The notes under the pieces were generated by a model. The model searched no databases. It was not told the DNA's origin and worked only from the letters and a program-made list of their open reading frames with translations. From Nipponacmea schrenckii (taxonomy: Eukaryota > Mollusca > Gastropoda > Lottiidae): a stretch of DNA of 64,000 nt. This document shows, one piece after another, positions 1 to 11,334 of the stretch. The stretch covers positions 25,087,023 through 25,151,022 of the forward strand of contig CM060200.1 of NCBI GenBank assembly GCA_030562195.1. Reading direction: 5' to 3'. Positions within the stretch are counted from its first letter, which is position 1. Each line of letters begins with the position of its first letter. The position numbers and the translations under genes were made by a program.

Positions 1-1810
1 AATTTTCCCAGTCATTGAACCTCTACTTTCTATTGATATAAGTATTACCGGTCCAATGATGGTATATATATATGTATATATATGAAAATAAGGCAACCTT
101 TCTTAAATACAAGTAGCTTCAATTATAATTGTCTAGAAAAATCGAAAAAGCAGTAACGAGTTCCTGTTATTGTAAATAGCTGGTAATGTAGCATACGTAC
201 TACGCATGGTTCTAAAATGGAAATAACACACACGATTAAAGTTCTATAAGTCGAAATTTTAACGCCTATAATATTTCACATTTCACGTAAAATCACATTT
301 AAAGTTTTCGAAATGTTTTTTTAAGATCTCGACTAATTAAGTTCAAGATGTTCAAAGTTTTTTTTTCATGTAACATCCATGTGCTAATAGGACCTTTAAT
401 TCTTATTTAACCAAAGAATGACAAGATTCTTATTCGTTCCCTGTCGTGCCCAGACTAATATCTTAGACACGTACCGACATTGTAGATCCAGATATTTAAC
501 CAAATTAAGTACTTTGTAAAAAATTCAACACTTTGAATGCAATATGATTTTTTTTTAACTTCGAGTAATAAGAATTCGTTTTACGACAGATGAGGGCCAC
601 TTTTACAGGTTGCTTATAGCAAATAGATTACCGAGTATCTAAGCAATTTCGTTTATGTATAAGATGGTTTATTTGACGCAAACATTTAGTACGTCCACCG
701 GGAAAATCGTTTATTAAAATATATATGTAAATGAAAATCAACTTTTAGGAAGCGGAATATACAAAAGAGATGAGTTTTCAAACATTGATGAACGATAAGG
801 GTTAATTCAAAGGCTGAAAAAATTTAGGGCTTAATTTTTGTAAAATATACAGTTTCGCTTACATCTGAAACAATCCCAAACAGCATCGATTCCACCCTTA
901 GCAAAAACATCAAAAGAAAATATAACAGAGCCCCCATCCCCCTTAAACGGTATCAGTATGATATGATTTTCATTTCATGCATTCACTTAAAATACCATGA
1001 TAGTGGATCATTTGAATAATTGATAAAACGTGCACAGTTTGTTATATTTCAATATTTCTTTCTCTGGAAAGCAGATCTCTCTATGACGTCCGCGCTCACC
1101 ACGTGAAGTTGGTACAATATGTGAAGAAAAATATATATTTATATTAACTAACATGCACATAGCGTCACATTAAATTTCTCATTTCTTTAATATGATTTGG
1201 TTTATTCTTTCATATTAAAACCTTGTCTATTCTAATTACTCTACGATTTTTTTTATCTTATTCTAATACATAATCGGATTGGAATTCATATTGTCTAAAA
1301 GCATTTAAATTACATATAATACTGTGTCTTATGTTTCTTGAAAATTACTCAGGCTTAGAATATGTCGATATTTTCAAATATGAAAATAAAATGGTTATAT
1401 CTATTGAAGAAAGGGTTTGGGTGAAATTTGATAATTTATATTATATAACTTGAATGGCTATGGAAGCGTTAAATAATTTCATATTGATATTATCGAGGCA
1501 ACTTTAAGTAGCCATTTACTTTAGTTGGCGATTAATTCACTGATCACCTATCATGAAAATGCGAACATTAGTGGACATGTTTCAAATGACATGGTGTATT
1601 GATGTCAATCAATGTCAATGTCAATGTTCTGATTTTGATATAGTGTGCACTATATAGTGTGCACATGACCCTGTCGAAACTGTTTTTTTTTTTTTTTTTT
1701 TTTTTTTGTAAACAGTATTTTATACATAAGTATACAAATATACATTATGAAAAGGATTGGGGAACAGGGTAGGCCTTTATTACCCCTCTCCTACAAACGT
1801 TTAGATATAT
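1..1810. other. AT-rich non-coding stretch
   Basis: I see no convincing coding region on either strand. It holds a short TA-rich microsatellite near 62-85, a small direct triplication of a TGTCAA motif near 1600-1627 followed by a GTGCAC/TATA palindromic patch near 1640-1665, and a 25-base T run at 1683-1707. No splice-framed open reading frame of useful length was found. Confidence 0.6.
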
Positions 1811-2022
1811 ACGATCGGTGTGTGAAAGTTCGATGACCTTAAATAAGTCATCTTCACTCACAATTCCAGTCCACCCAGCTGTAAATGGGTACGGATAATC
1901 CGGGAAAGATCAATGCAAAGAGGTTTGGCCAAGGACCAGCTGGTAGAAAGGGTCCCTGTCTCGGCGGACTTGTGAACCTAAGTTGTTATCCTTGTAAAAT
2001 ATAGTTCTTTCTTTCTTTCTTT
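1811..2022 (+). repeat. SINE family A, 5'-truncated copy
   Basis: The segment matches 42953-43160 almost base for base through its body, including the block GTCCACCCAGCTGTAAATGG and the block GGTTTGGCCAAGGACCAGC, and ends in a CTTT-rich tail. The tRNA-like head seen in the fuller copy is missing here, which is the usual 5' truncation of a retroposed SINE. The two copies share both the body and the pyrimidine-rich tail, which supports retroposition rather than chance. The family name is not known to me with certainty; similar bodies occur in mollusc SINEs (inference). Confidence 0.72.
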
Positions 2023-2285
2023 TGTTTACAGATTATATATAAAATATGCTAACTATCTACATTATATACAATTTGCTACACGAAATTTATAGAAAATTTA
2101 TGAAGTGATGTTGAAAAAGAAACTTGGGTTGAAAATAGTTGAATGTTTGGCTAAAATCGTTTTGATAGTTAAAAAAATAGGACTGTATTGGATATATAAG
2201 AAGACTGGTCGGGACAATCAGTGCCAAAAAGTAAGATAGAGGTTTGAATAAGGTGTGTGGGATGGTGATCGAACATTAAACTGAA

Positions 2286-2785
2286 NNNNNNNNNNNNNNN
2301 NNNNNNNNNNNNNNNNNNNNNNNNNNNNNNNNNNNNNNNNNNNNNNNNNNNNNNNNNNNNNNNNNNNNNNNNNNNNNNNNNNNNNNNNNNNNNNNNNNNN
2401 NNNNNNNNNNNNNNNNNNNNNNNNNNNNNNNNNNNNNNNNNNNNNNNNNNNNNNNNNNNNNNNNNNNNNNNNNNNNNNNNNNNNNNNNNNNNNNNNNNNN
2501 NNNNNNNNNNNNNNNNNNNNNNNNNNNNNNNNNNNNNNNNNNNNNNNNNNNNNNNNNNNNNNNNNNNNNNNNNNNNNNNNNNNNNNNNNNNNNNNNNNNN
2601 NNNNNNNNNNNNNNNNNNNNNNNNNNNNNNNNNNNNNNNNNNNNNNNNNNNNNNNNNNNNNNNNNNNNNNNNNNNNNNNNNNNNNNNNNNNNNNNNNNNN
2701 NNNNNNNNNNNNNNNNNNNNNNNNNNNNNNNNNNNNNNNNNNNNNNNNNNNNNNNNNNNNNNNNNNNNNNNNNNNNNNNNNNNNN
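2286..2785. other. Assembly gap of 500 N
   Basis: There are exactly 500 undetermined bases, the size of a conventional scaffold-gap placeholder. Any reading frame crossing it is meaningless. The right edge of the gap falls inside a tandemly repeated sequence, which probably explains why the assembly broke here. Confidence 0.98.
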
Positions 2786-4653
2786 TCGGCAAAAATTTCA
2801 GACCGTGATTTCTCCTTTAATATAAATGGTAAAATTTTGAAACTTTACCAGTTGATAGGCGATATGATTATAATTTTTGAAAAAATGTGAAAAAAAAAAT
2901 TCTACTTCCGGTTTAGCCTCAAATGACGTAATTACGTAACTTCCGGTCTATAACTGCTAGGTGAAAAGTGAAAACTGTTTTAGAAATAACTTGTCAATAG
3001 TAATTGATTTGACCTAAATAATTAGGTCAAGCTGCCATATCGGCCGCCATTTTGAATTTTTGTTACAATTCTTAAATCCGAAATTCAGACACTACTGATA
3101 GACCGATTTTGATGAAATTTAGCACATAGATACAATGGATCTTTATCTACCTTTTCTTGGAGACCGATTTTCAAATTTCGTATTTTCTTTCGAATTATTT
3201 AAATTTCGATTTTTTCAAAATTAGGTCACTTTAACGGCTACGGAAGGTGTGACCCACTTAATCTATGACCTTGAAAATTAGGTCAAATAATATTCAATAT
3301 ATTGTCTACGAGTAGATATTTTTTAATTTGGCTTACTTAAAAAATTCATAGAGATAAGTGTACTTAAATACAGCAAAAATTGATAATTTTCATATTTTCG
3401 CCATCATTAACCGTTACGGAAGGTGTGACCTAATTATTTTATGACTTTGAAAACTAGGTCAAATGATATTCAATATATTGTCTAGATGTAGGTAATTGCA
3501 AATTTAGCCTACATAATATTTTAAGGCTCTCGAAATAGGTTCATAATTGTAAGCAATTCTAGTTTTTTTTTTTTTTGTAATTCTTGGATGAGTTTGCAGA
3601 CAAACTGGTAAAAGGTGCAGAAATTCTAAATCTACAGTTGATCTTAGAATGATTTCTATTATCAAATAAAACAAAACCGGAAGTTCTATCTCTGACAGGA
3701 AGTGAGAACCGGAAGTTCAGGTTTTTTTGCTTTAGCAAGTTTATTTTCAGTTCGATTTTGACCGGATTTTCAGATTTGAAAACTTCAATGTATTTGTCAA
3801 CTAACAATTATAGGTTTTATGCAATTAGGTTGAATATTTTACCCACGATTTGCAATTCAATATTCAAGGGTCATCGGCAAAATTTTCAGACCGTGATTTC
3901 TCCTTTAATATAAATGGTAAAATTTTGAAACTTTACCAGTTGATAGGCGATATGTTTATAATTTTTGAAAAAATGTGAAAAAAAAATTCCACTTCCGGTT
4001 TAGCCTCAAATGACGTAATTACGTAAACTTCCGGTCTATAACTGCTAGGTGAAAAGTGAAAACTGTTTTATAAATAACTTGTCAATAGTAATTGATTTGA
4101 CCTAAATAATTAGGTCAAGCTGCCATATCGGCCGCCATTTTGAATTTTCGTTACAATTCTTAAATCCGAAATTCAGACACTACTGATAGACCGATTTTGA
4201 TGAAATTTAGCACATAGATACAATGGATCATTATCTACCTTTTCTTGGAGACCGATTTTCAAATTTCGTATTTTCTTTCGAATTATTTAAATTTCGATTT
4301 TTTCAAAATTAGGTCACTTTAACGGGTACGGAAGGTGTGACCCACTTAATCTATGACCTTGAAAATTAGGTCAAATAATATTCAATATATTGTCTACGAG
4401 TAGATATTTTTTAATTTGGCTTACTTAAAAAATTCATAGAGATAAGTGTACTTAAATACAGCAAAAATTGATAATTTTCATATTTTCGCCATCATTAACC
4501 GTTACGGAAGGTGTGACCTAATTATTTTATGACTTTGAAAACTAGGTCAAATGATATTCAATATATTGTCTAGATGTAGGTAATTGCAAATTTAGCCTAT
4601 ATAATATTTTAAGGCTCTCGAAATACGTTCATAATTGTAAGCAATTCTAGTTT
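2786..4653. repeat. Tandem direct repeat, period about 1.08 kb
   Basis: 2786-3572 and 3874-4653 are near-identical, differing by scattered substitutions and single-base indels. The spacer 3573-3873 is the rest of the unit, whose equivalent in the previous copy would lie in the N gap. The unit is non-coding and rich in TGACCT/AGGTCA hexamers and CCGGAAGT motifs. Each copy contains a perfect 9-bp inverted repeat with a 4-nt centre (3009-3030 and 4097-4118). It could be a true tandem repeat or a haplotype duplication left beside the gap. Confidence 0.85.
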
Positions 4654-4759
4654 GTTACCCTAATTGTTTGATTTAATATTTGAGCAACTGGTAATCCCTA
4701 ATTATATTAAGTTTGTTTTGTACATTTATTGAGTTGTTGATTGTCCCAGGCATATATAA

Positions 4760-6208
4760 GGAGTATATTTTCATGGTAATCGTACAACAAAAATCTTAAA
4801 TGTTATGCGTTATGTTTCAGGTACCACATGGGGAGCAGACAGAGAAGCGTTAATGATGATGTACAGGTCACTGATTCGCTCAGTTATAGATTATGGTTGC
4901 ATCGTCTATGGTACAGCCTGTAATACTACACTGAAGAAACTGGACGTTCTACAGATGAAAGCTATACGTATTGCCACCAGGGCAGCAATCGGTACAAAGA
5001 ATGAGGCACTGCTTCAGGAGGTGGGAGAGAAACCCCTTTCTCTTCGGAGGGAGGAACTCTCTCTCAGATTCTGGGGTAAACTTCAGTATTTGTCCGAAAG
5101 CTGTCCAACGTATTCCAGCATCAGAAGATTCACTCGTGTCGGAAAGAACCAGATAAATCGGAGTATCTCCTATGGTCAAGCAACTACTGATCTCTTGAGA
5201 GAGCACCAACTCGATCAAGTTAGCATCAGCCAACGACACCTATCAGATACTCCTTTTTGGAAGGTCACCAACCCGATAGTCAACACCGAGCTGACCCAGT
5301 CCACCAACAAGCACGTGAACCCAGTGGCAGCAAGAGCGCAAGCTCTTGACCTCATCGACTCCAAGTTCGCCGACCATTTGAAGATCTATACTGATGGCTC
5401 CAAGAGTAGCACAGCTACTGGTTACGGTTTGTGTATTCCGGAGAAAGGCATCAGACTTGCCAAACGGATACCCCCACACTGCTCAGTGTTCACTGCAGAA
5501 CTACTAGCTATCAGGGACGCCATAGCATGGCTATCCCTCAACTATACGGAACCTGCCGTAATCCTGTCTGACTCACTAAGTAGCCTTCAGTCTATTTCTA
5601 ACAATTTTTCTAATTGTAGGTCAGAAGTTTTAACGAACATCCGAAGTATGATTCACGACTACCAAACCAACAACAACCACCAGATCGAACTATCATGGAT
5701 CCCGTCGCACGTCTTCATCCCTGGAAACGAACAAGCTGACCGTGTTGCCAAGGACAGTTTGGGTCTGGAGAACATCGAGCCTGTAAAATTCTCGTATGAA
5801 GAATTTTGCAGTCTCGTGTCCTCTAAGATCAACCAGAAATGGGACGACATGCTAAGGAACCTCAACACCGATAGATACCAGATCGATCCGAAGATACCAA
5901 ACCAAACCAAAATTAACCATCCTTCTGTAGCCATCTGCAAACTGGTAACCAGACTACGCACCAACCATGTCATGTGAGACCATCAGTTCAATGCCATTAA
6001 ATGCCGATGCGGACACGTTGCCACCAGGACGCATCTTCTCATTCAATGCACCGAATTGAAACCATCTCGTAAGACATTGACGGACTACCTGGAAACCAAC
6101 GGCATACCAATCACCATACAGAATATTTTGGCTCCACCCACGGACCACTGGTACAAAATAATGGAACTCATCTACCAATTTATTACCACATCTGTTTTAA
6201 ACAGATAA
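4760..6208 (+). pseudogene. Non-LTR retrotransposon ORF2 remnant: RNase H and C-terminal zinc finger
   Basis: This is the 3' part of the polyprotein of a non-LTR (LINE) retrotransposon of the RNase H-bearing Jockey/I-like kind. The frame opens after a stop at 4757-4759; the first ATG at 4805 has no special meaning because homology already starts upstream (RTTKILNVMRYVSG). The post-RT region (ADREALMMMYRSLIRSVIDY) is followed by an RNase H domain with its acidic set: YTDGSK near residue 197, AELLAI near 231, LSDSLSS near 256, and GNEQADRVAK near 305, counted from 4805. An in-frame TGA at 5975-5977 interrupts the frame. Reading on in the same frame gives a CRCGH..HLLIQC zinc knuckle and a natural stop at 6206-6208. 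Endonuclease and RT are absent, so the copy is 5'-truncated and dead. Confidence 0.9.
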
Positions 6209-6281
6209 CCTAAGTTTCTTTTAAAATTTATATAATCAATTTTCAAAACAAGTTTCATAGCAGAAACAAAAGAGAACATCT

Positions 6282-6316
<35 letters not shown>

Positions 6317-6840
6317 TGAAAGCTTTTTTTCTCTTCTTCTCTCCTTTCTCACGTCTCCTTTTCTTCTTTCTTTTAGGTCTTCAACTCTTCCAAGCACAGA
6401 CAGATAATCAAACCAAACCATACCAAACCAAACCAAACCAACAACCACCAACAACAACCACCATGATCATAACGAGTTTTGGAAGAATGTAGAAGACTGA
6501 ATCACTCACGCCACACTATCCAGGGCCGAGTTTCACCGCCATGACATTCGTTCCGACCAGATCGTACGATTTCTCAAACCACCACCAAACCAACAGTTTT
6601 CTAAATCATCCAATTGATTCTAAATCCACTACCAACGACCACCAAAGTGCAACTACCTAGTTTGCGATATCAGCAATTGCTGGAAGCGAACGTTAACTCG
6701 CCATTTACCTACCTACCTACCATGGTTAATTATCACCTGAAAACGTTACCTGTATGTGTAATGAAACGTTGTGCTGTTGTTGTATAAATAGAAGTCTATA
6801 TCCATAACAAATGTTCTCTCTTAATTCTCTTAATGTCAAG
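6209..6840 (+). repeat. Probable 3' UTR of the non-LTR element with poly-T and CAAAC/CAACAAC-rich tract
   Basis: Directly downstream of the retroelement stop lie a 32-base T run (6284-6315), a pyrimidine-rich stretch and a CAAAC/CAACCA tract (about 6411-6465). A block at 6651-6700 beginning CTACCTAGTTTGCGATATC also occurs near 24133-24270 and, inverted, near 31141-31210. The precise element end is not visible. Confidence 0.45.
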
Positions 6841-6940
6841 AATTGCTATATAACATTTGAAATACATTCTCTGATTTTCCTGCCAAATCTTGTAATAAAT
6901 GATTTTCTTCTGAAATTCTTGAAGAGTTTTTTGATCTTGA
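6841..6940 (-). repeat. Dispersed coding-like repeat fragment, copy 1
   Basis: On the minus strand this block matches the plus-strand block at 51120-51262. Both can be read in one frame as a similar peptide (copy 1 contains SSRISEENHLLQDLAGKSEN, copy 2 SSKISEETDLLQDLAEKSEN). The match continues to a shared TTTCAAATGTTATATA end, where copy 2 carries about 47 extra bases. The source element or gene is not recognised. Confidence 0.5.
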
Positions 6941-9047
6941 AGAAATAATATTTATGATAAAAATTTATTAAAAATGTTTTTGTTTTTTTTTGCACTACAT
7001 GCATTTTCTTTATAATCGAAATATTACATGCCTTGAATACGATGTCTTCACATCTCTGCCTTCTATAGTGCATGGATGAAACGTGTTCTGGGTAAATTAA
7101 TGGCAATGATAAAAAGAATCATCAAATCGTTAAATAGCTTGTGATTTGAGTTTAGTTTACACAACATTAAGCCAATTAGAACGTGTTAAAAACCTTAAAT
7201 ATCCAGTCTTGCGAACAAAGTAATTAAGATAAGAGAACAAGAAATACGAGTATGAGATATTATTTATCACCCAAATCGCTATTAGCTAATAAATATGATA
7301 TAAATTATAATAGAATAGGTTCAGTGTTATCGACTAGTAGATATAGTGCAGTAGATAATACTTATATTATACAAGCGATATCTACCTTATAGAATACCTT
7401 ATTGAGTGTTATATTCTGCCTTTCTCATGAAGGCTGACAATATTTGACAATAACACAATATTACTTTTCACATAAGATTTGAACGACAGAAGCGGAGAGC
7501 GTACTAAAGAACAAAAGTATTGTTTTGTACCATAATTCATTCCCTTGTGTTCTTTTGTATATAAACTTTTCATATGTATCTTGCACTCGTGAACACGAAT
7601 TGTTGAAACATAAAAATAATCACAGGTTCTGAAACTGTTTAAAACGATACTTTCGCACTAATTTGTGAATTCGACATTTTTTTTTATATTTTGATTTACT
7701 GGATTATTTCAGTTAGTTAAAATAAAAGATGCCGTTTATGGCACTGAGACTGAGACTGGATGCTCTTATCATCCGACAAGGCTATGAAACCTTTCGTCTT
7801 CTTCTGTGGTCCAGCCTTTATCCTATATTTGACGCCCGGAAATGAACTTTACACATGCGCAGTGGACTTGGTTATGTGAGCCAGTAAAGTTGAAGGGCCA
7901 GATAACAGACACTCTTAGGCCCATTAACACTTGGGAAAAGTAAGCGTGCTGTACCAGATCGGGATCTGACACCTCATAATTTAACAGGTGTAAATACAAT
8001 ACAATAGTATATACTAGATCTTGTAACAAGACTATATCTTTCAACCAGACATAGTACATAGAACTTTTCTTTCTTTCTCGTCTTGACTTCATCAAAGTCA
8101 ACCGACTTTGTATGGTCTAGCTGTGAATGGAAGCGATCGGAAATTAAGTTTTTTGTCTAAACGCTGTTATATAAAAGAGAAAGTAGTCACGCAAGGTCTG
8201 TCTGAGAACTCAAGATATCGAGTGACATAATTGTAGAAAGAGATCTCAATCATTCTGATCAAATATTACTGGTGATAGTTTTTGACAATAAAGTTAATAT
8301 AACCAAAGTAAATGGCAATGTCATCGATATACAAGATTTATGTTCAATAACACAAAAGATTATGATCATTATGAGTTTGTCATGATTTTAATTAAAGTAA
8401 ATTAATTAGTTAACACTATGATCCTTTGATTTGCAGTACAAAAATGTCAATTGGAATTTGCACTTCCAATAACAATGTGAACTTCACTTCGTCATGATCA
8501 TAACATTCGTTCAAATGACATTATTTGCATGGAGTTGTTTGACATACAACTCTTCTGCACGTTAAGGAACATATGGATTTAAGCTGGCTAATAATCATTC
8601 AAGAGTAAAGAGAACATAGAACATGTACTGGAAATAAATTGGCACCGATTGGTTTTGAACTGCTGTGAACAAGGTTTCTATTTAATTTCTAAGTTTTCCA
8701 ATATTCTACTCTTGATTTGATATCAATTGGTCTAAATCTAAATGGTCGGTATAAACATATATATGTCAATTTTATATTAGTTTTGTTGAATTTATTACGA
8801 TATTATTATCCACCTGAGATTATAGAATATCATGATGCAGTGTATAGAACAAAGGATAACCAATTTTAACACTGATATAACGTTACTTGATGTTATGGTG
8901 GGAAGCTAGGGAGGCGGTCTAATGTCAACATGTGATTCTAGAATGATTGCTTAAAACCTCTGGGTTGTAAGCCATATTTGGGTCGCAAATCTCTTCCTTC
9001 TTCTCTCTCTCAAATAATAATAATCAAGGTCAATCTATAGTGTCTTT
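6941..9047. other. Non-coding stretch
   Basis: No supported gene was found. A minus-strand frame of 92 codons at 7823-8101 has no recognisable domain. The block around 7735-8060 has higher GC than its surroundings and could be an old repeat, but I find no second copy in the window. The rest is AT-rich and featureless. Confidence 0.5.
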
Positions 9048-9482
9048 GATGATCGAAGAAATATTAACGGAAACAAACTGAGATTTTATAGATTGTTTAA
9101 GAACGAGTTAGTAACTGAGCCATTCGTATTTTTAATTAGAAATATTACAGAAAGGCGCACTTTGTCCCTCTTTAGAGCAGGAGCACTGCCACTTCGTGTG
9201 GAGACGGGTAGGTATACTCGGCCTCCGGAACCACAAGGCAACCGGATCTGTCATCATTGCAAGCAAGGCGAAATCGAAGATGAAAAACATTTTCTGTTTG
9301 AATGTTCCCTCTACGAAAACCTACGAATCACCCTTTTCCACAAAGCCTCAAATGTTTGTCCAAATTTTAATGTTTTTAATACAGACGAGACGTTGAGTTT
9401 TTTAATGTGCAATGAAATTATTTTACCTTTATTTGCCACTACCTTGCATAAGATGTATTTGATAAAAAACACCATTGTCTAG
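9048..9482 (+). pseudogene. C-terminal fragment of a non-LTR retrotransposon polyprotein
   Basis: The frame reads back through the ATG at 9093 to about 9048 (DDRRNINGNKLRFYRLFKNE), so homology begins before the nominal start. The segment LSLFRAGALPLRVETGRY followed by ICHHCKQGEIEDEKHFLFEC is the zinc-knuckle C-terminus common in animal non-LTR elements: two cysteines, then the DE-x-HFL-x-x-C block. Reverse transcriptase and endonuclease are absent. The minus-strand remnant at 16142-16726 has the same domain with different sequence, so they are separate families or old copies. The fragment ends at TAG (9480-9482) and is followed by a short 3' UTR. Confidence 0.82.
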
Positions 9483-9778
9483 GAATTTTCAGTCGCTTTT
9501 ATATGGATTTATTAGTTTAATTATTTTATGTATAGTAAGTTTTATACTGTGATTTTTAAGTTATTTATCCCACAGGTTGTAATCAATTTACTTAACTTCA
9601 TATTTTTTAGTCTTTTTTACCATCCAGAATGGAATATTAAAGTAAACTTGTTTAAAATGACAGTGTCTCGTAAGCCTTAAAGGCTGGACATCCAAATTTT
9701 ATGTATTCTTTTATGTAAATATTATTATGTATATGGATGTGTGACACTTTAATAAAATAAATTATTATTATTATTATT
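9483..9778 (+). repeat. 3' UTR and ATT-repeat tail of the non-LTR element
   Basis: Downstream of the stop is an AT-rich region ending in AATAAAATAAA and then six ATT repeats (9761-9778). A trinucleotide tail of this type is typical of CR1/L2-like or related LINE 3' ends, and marks the plus-strand end of this copy. Confidence 0.65.
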
Positions 9779-10171
9779 TCTATAGAAGAACTTTTGAACT
9801 TCATACACATATTAATTATCAAGGCATACACCGTCTTATAAGGAACATAAATGTTTAATTTCGCCCAATCACTAGACTAATCTGGTTTAATAACATCAAC
9901 TTATTAAAAACGATTAATACATCCATTAAATATAAATATTAGCCAAAGGACGAATATATATTAAACAAGTTGGATTTCATTAAAGGCTTATCACATTATC
10001 ATTTTACAAAAAGTTTTATCCATTTTTAATAGTTCAAAAAGGAAATGTTTGAGGTCGTGTTAAGAAAGCATTATTCCTATATAATCGAAAAATCTCATCT
10101 AGTATTATCAAAGAAAACCAACACAAAATTGAAATTCTAAAATTTAATTTGGCGTAATTTGGCCAAGGCTT

Positions 10172-10371
10172 AATACAAGGTTACCGACCCAACTCGGGCT
10201 ATTGGGCAACCATACAATAAACTATACATTCAATTCATTTAATCAACTGTCAAAATATAAATTCATGAACACAATACAAGGTTACCGACCCAACTCGGGC
10301 GATTGGGCAACCCTACAAGAAACCTTGTCCATTAAATGAAAGCAACTGTAAAATATGCAATTCATTAACAC
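10172..10371. repeat. Two tandem units of about 100 bp
   Basis: Units start at 10172 and 10273 and share the perfect block AATACAAGGTTACCGACCCA plus the following bases, then diverge moderately. They lie just beyond the SGNH end of the minus-strand DIRS/Ngaro-like element. Ngaro-type elements carry split direct repeats at their 3' end, so these may be the remains of that terminus (inference; no matching copy was found at the 5' side). Confidence 0.6.
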
Positions 10372-10474
10372 AAAGTAATATCAATAATTCTCAAATATTA
10401 TAATTACAATTTAACTGCCACTTGCACTTGTCTAGAAGATAAAATAATCTAGAGATAGTGAACCTGGGGATCCA

Positions 10475-10526
10475 ATGCTCACTCCCAAAATGCAATTACT
10501 ATGCTCACTCTCAAAATGCAATTACT
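10475..10526. repeat. 26-bp tandem duplication
   Basis: Two adjacent 26-base units starting ATGCTCACTC differ at a single base. No known function. Confidence 0.7.
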
Positions 10527-10734
10527 TTTAAATTCAGATAGATAGATAGATAATTAGATAAATATGCGGAATTGGTGTAAAATTAACGCCACTAGACAAA
10601 TTTTGATCCTGGAGCCAAATTTGTCAACGCACCGCTGTGTAACATGAAAACGAATAATTAGCTATCGTTTCTATGCCAGCCATGGTCCAAATTCGCCTGA
10701 AATAGGAGAAACTTTAGTATTTGTTTTAATAAAA

Positions 10735-11310
10735 GTATTGAATGCTCTCTGTATACTGTAAATAAATATATCATTACCCAGTTTAGATAGTACCAGATCG
10801 GAAAATAATTCACTTTAACACTTATTTCAGGGTACCTTATGTAACATCCACCTATATCTAAAATCCGTTAAGCTACAAAACGGTTTAATCTCAATCGAAC
10901 TCGTTCAAGTGCTTTATGACATTGTTGCTCACGATACTGAATTCTGGGTCTGCGACCAAACTAATACTGTATTAGGTAATAGAGACAAACTAACCTTGAG
11001 ATCTCTTCCGATAGCATGTCGAAGTTTGCAAGAGTCAACTAAACTAATATCGTTGCCTCCGACGTGAAGCATTAAATAATGTGGAGGGTCCTCAAAGTTC
11101 AATAAAAGTCTAAGGGTTGCTAACAACTGCGACCATTTCATCCCACCCTTTCCCTGCCACCAAAAACTCGACCTCAAATCGATTTAACCCTAGGTTAACA
11201 CCTTCATATGAAGTCCTCGCATGACAAAAAGCTCTCTTAATTATTGAAGAACCCACAATCCAAATCTTTATCTTGCCATCTAAAAAAAATAAAGTAAAAA
11301 TCAAGTGTGA
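10735..11310 (-). pseudogene. SGNH hydrolase-like domain of a DIRS/Ngaro-like retroelement, frameshifted
   Basis: Minus-strand frames read IKIWIVGSSIIKRAF (block I, Ser in GSS), then a frame change near 11110-11177, then HYLMLHVGGNDISLV (block III, Gly-x-Asn) and LPNTVLVWSQ. Beyond another frame change comes ALERVRLRLNRFVA and, after a stop, IGGCYIRYPEI. The last block, where a DxxH motif is expected, is badly decayed near 10770. SGNH/GDSL hydrolase-like domains downstream of the recombinase are known from Ngaro-type elements. Position, strand and order after the recombinase fit that layout. At least two frameshifts and several stops make this copy non-functional. Confidence 0.75.
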
Positions 11311-11334
11311 GTAGGGCTACAACACATTCTCGAC

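Noticed and set aside
2169..2792. 207-codon minus-strand frame
   Set aside because: Almost entirely translated from the N gap, so there is no real sequence support.
7823..8101. 92-codon minus-strand frame
   Set aside because: No recognisable motif, no splice context, no second copy.
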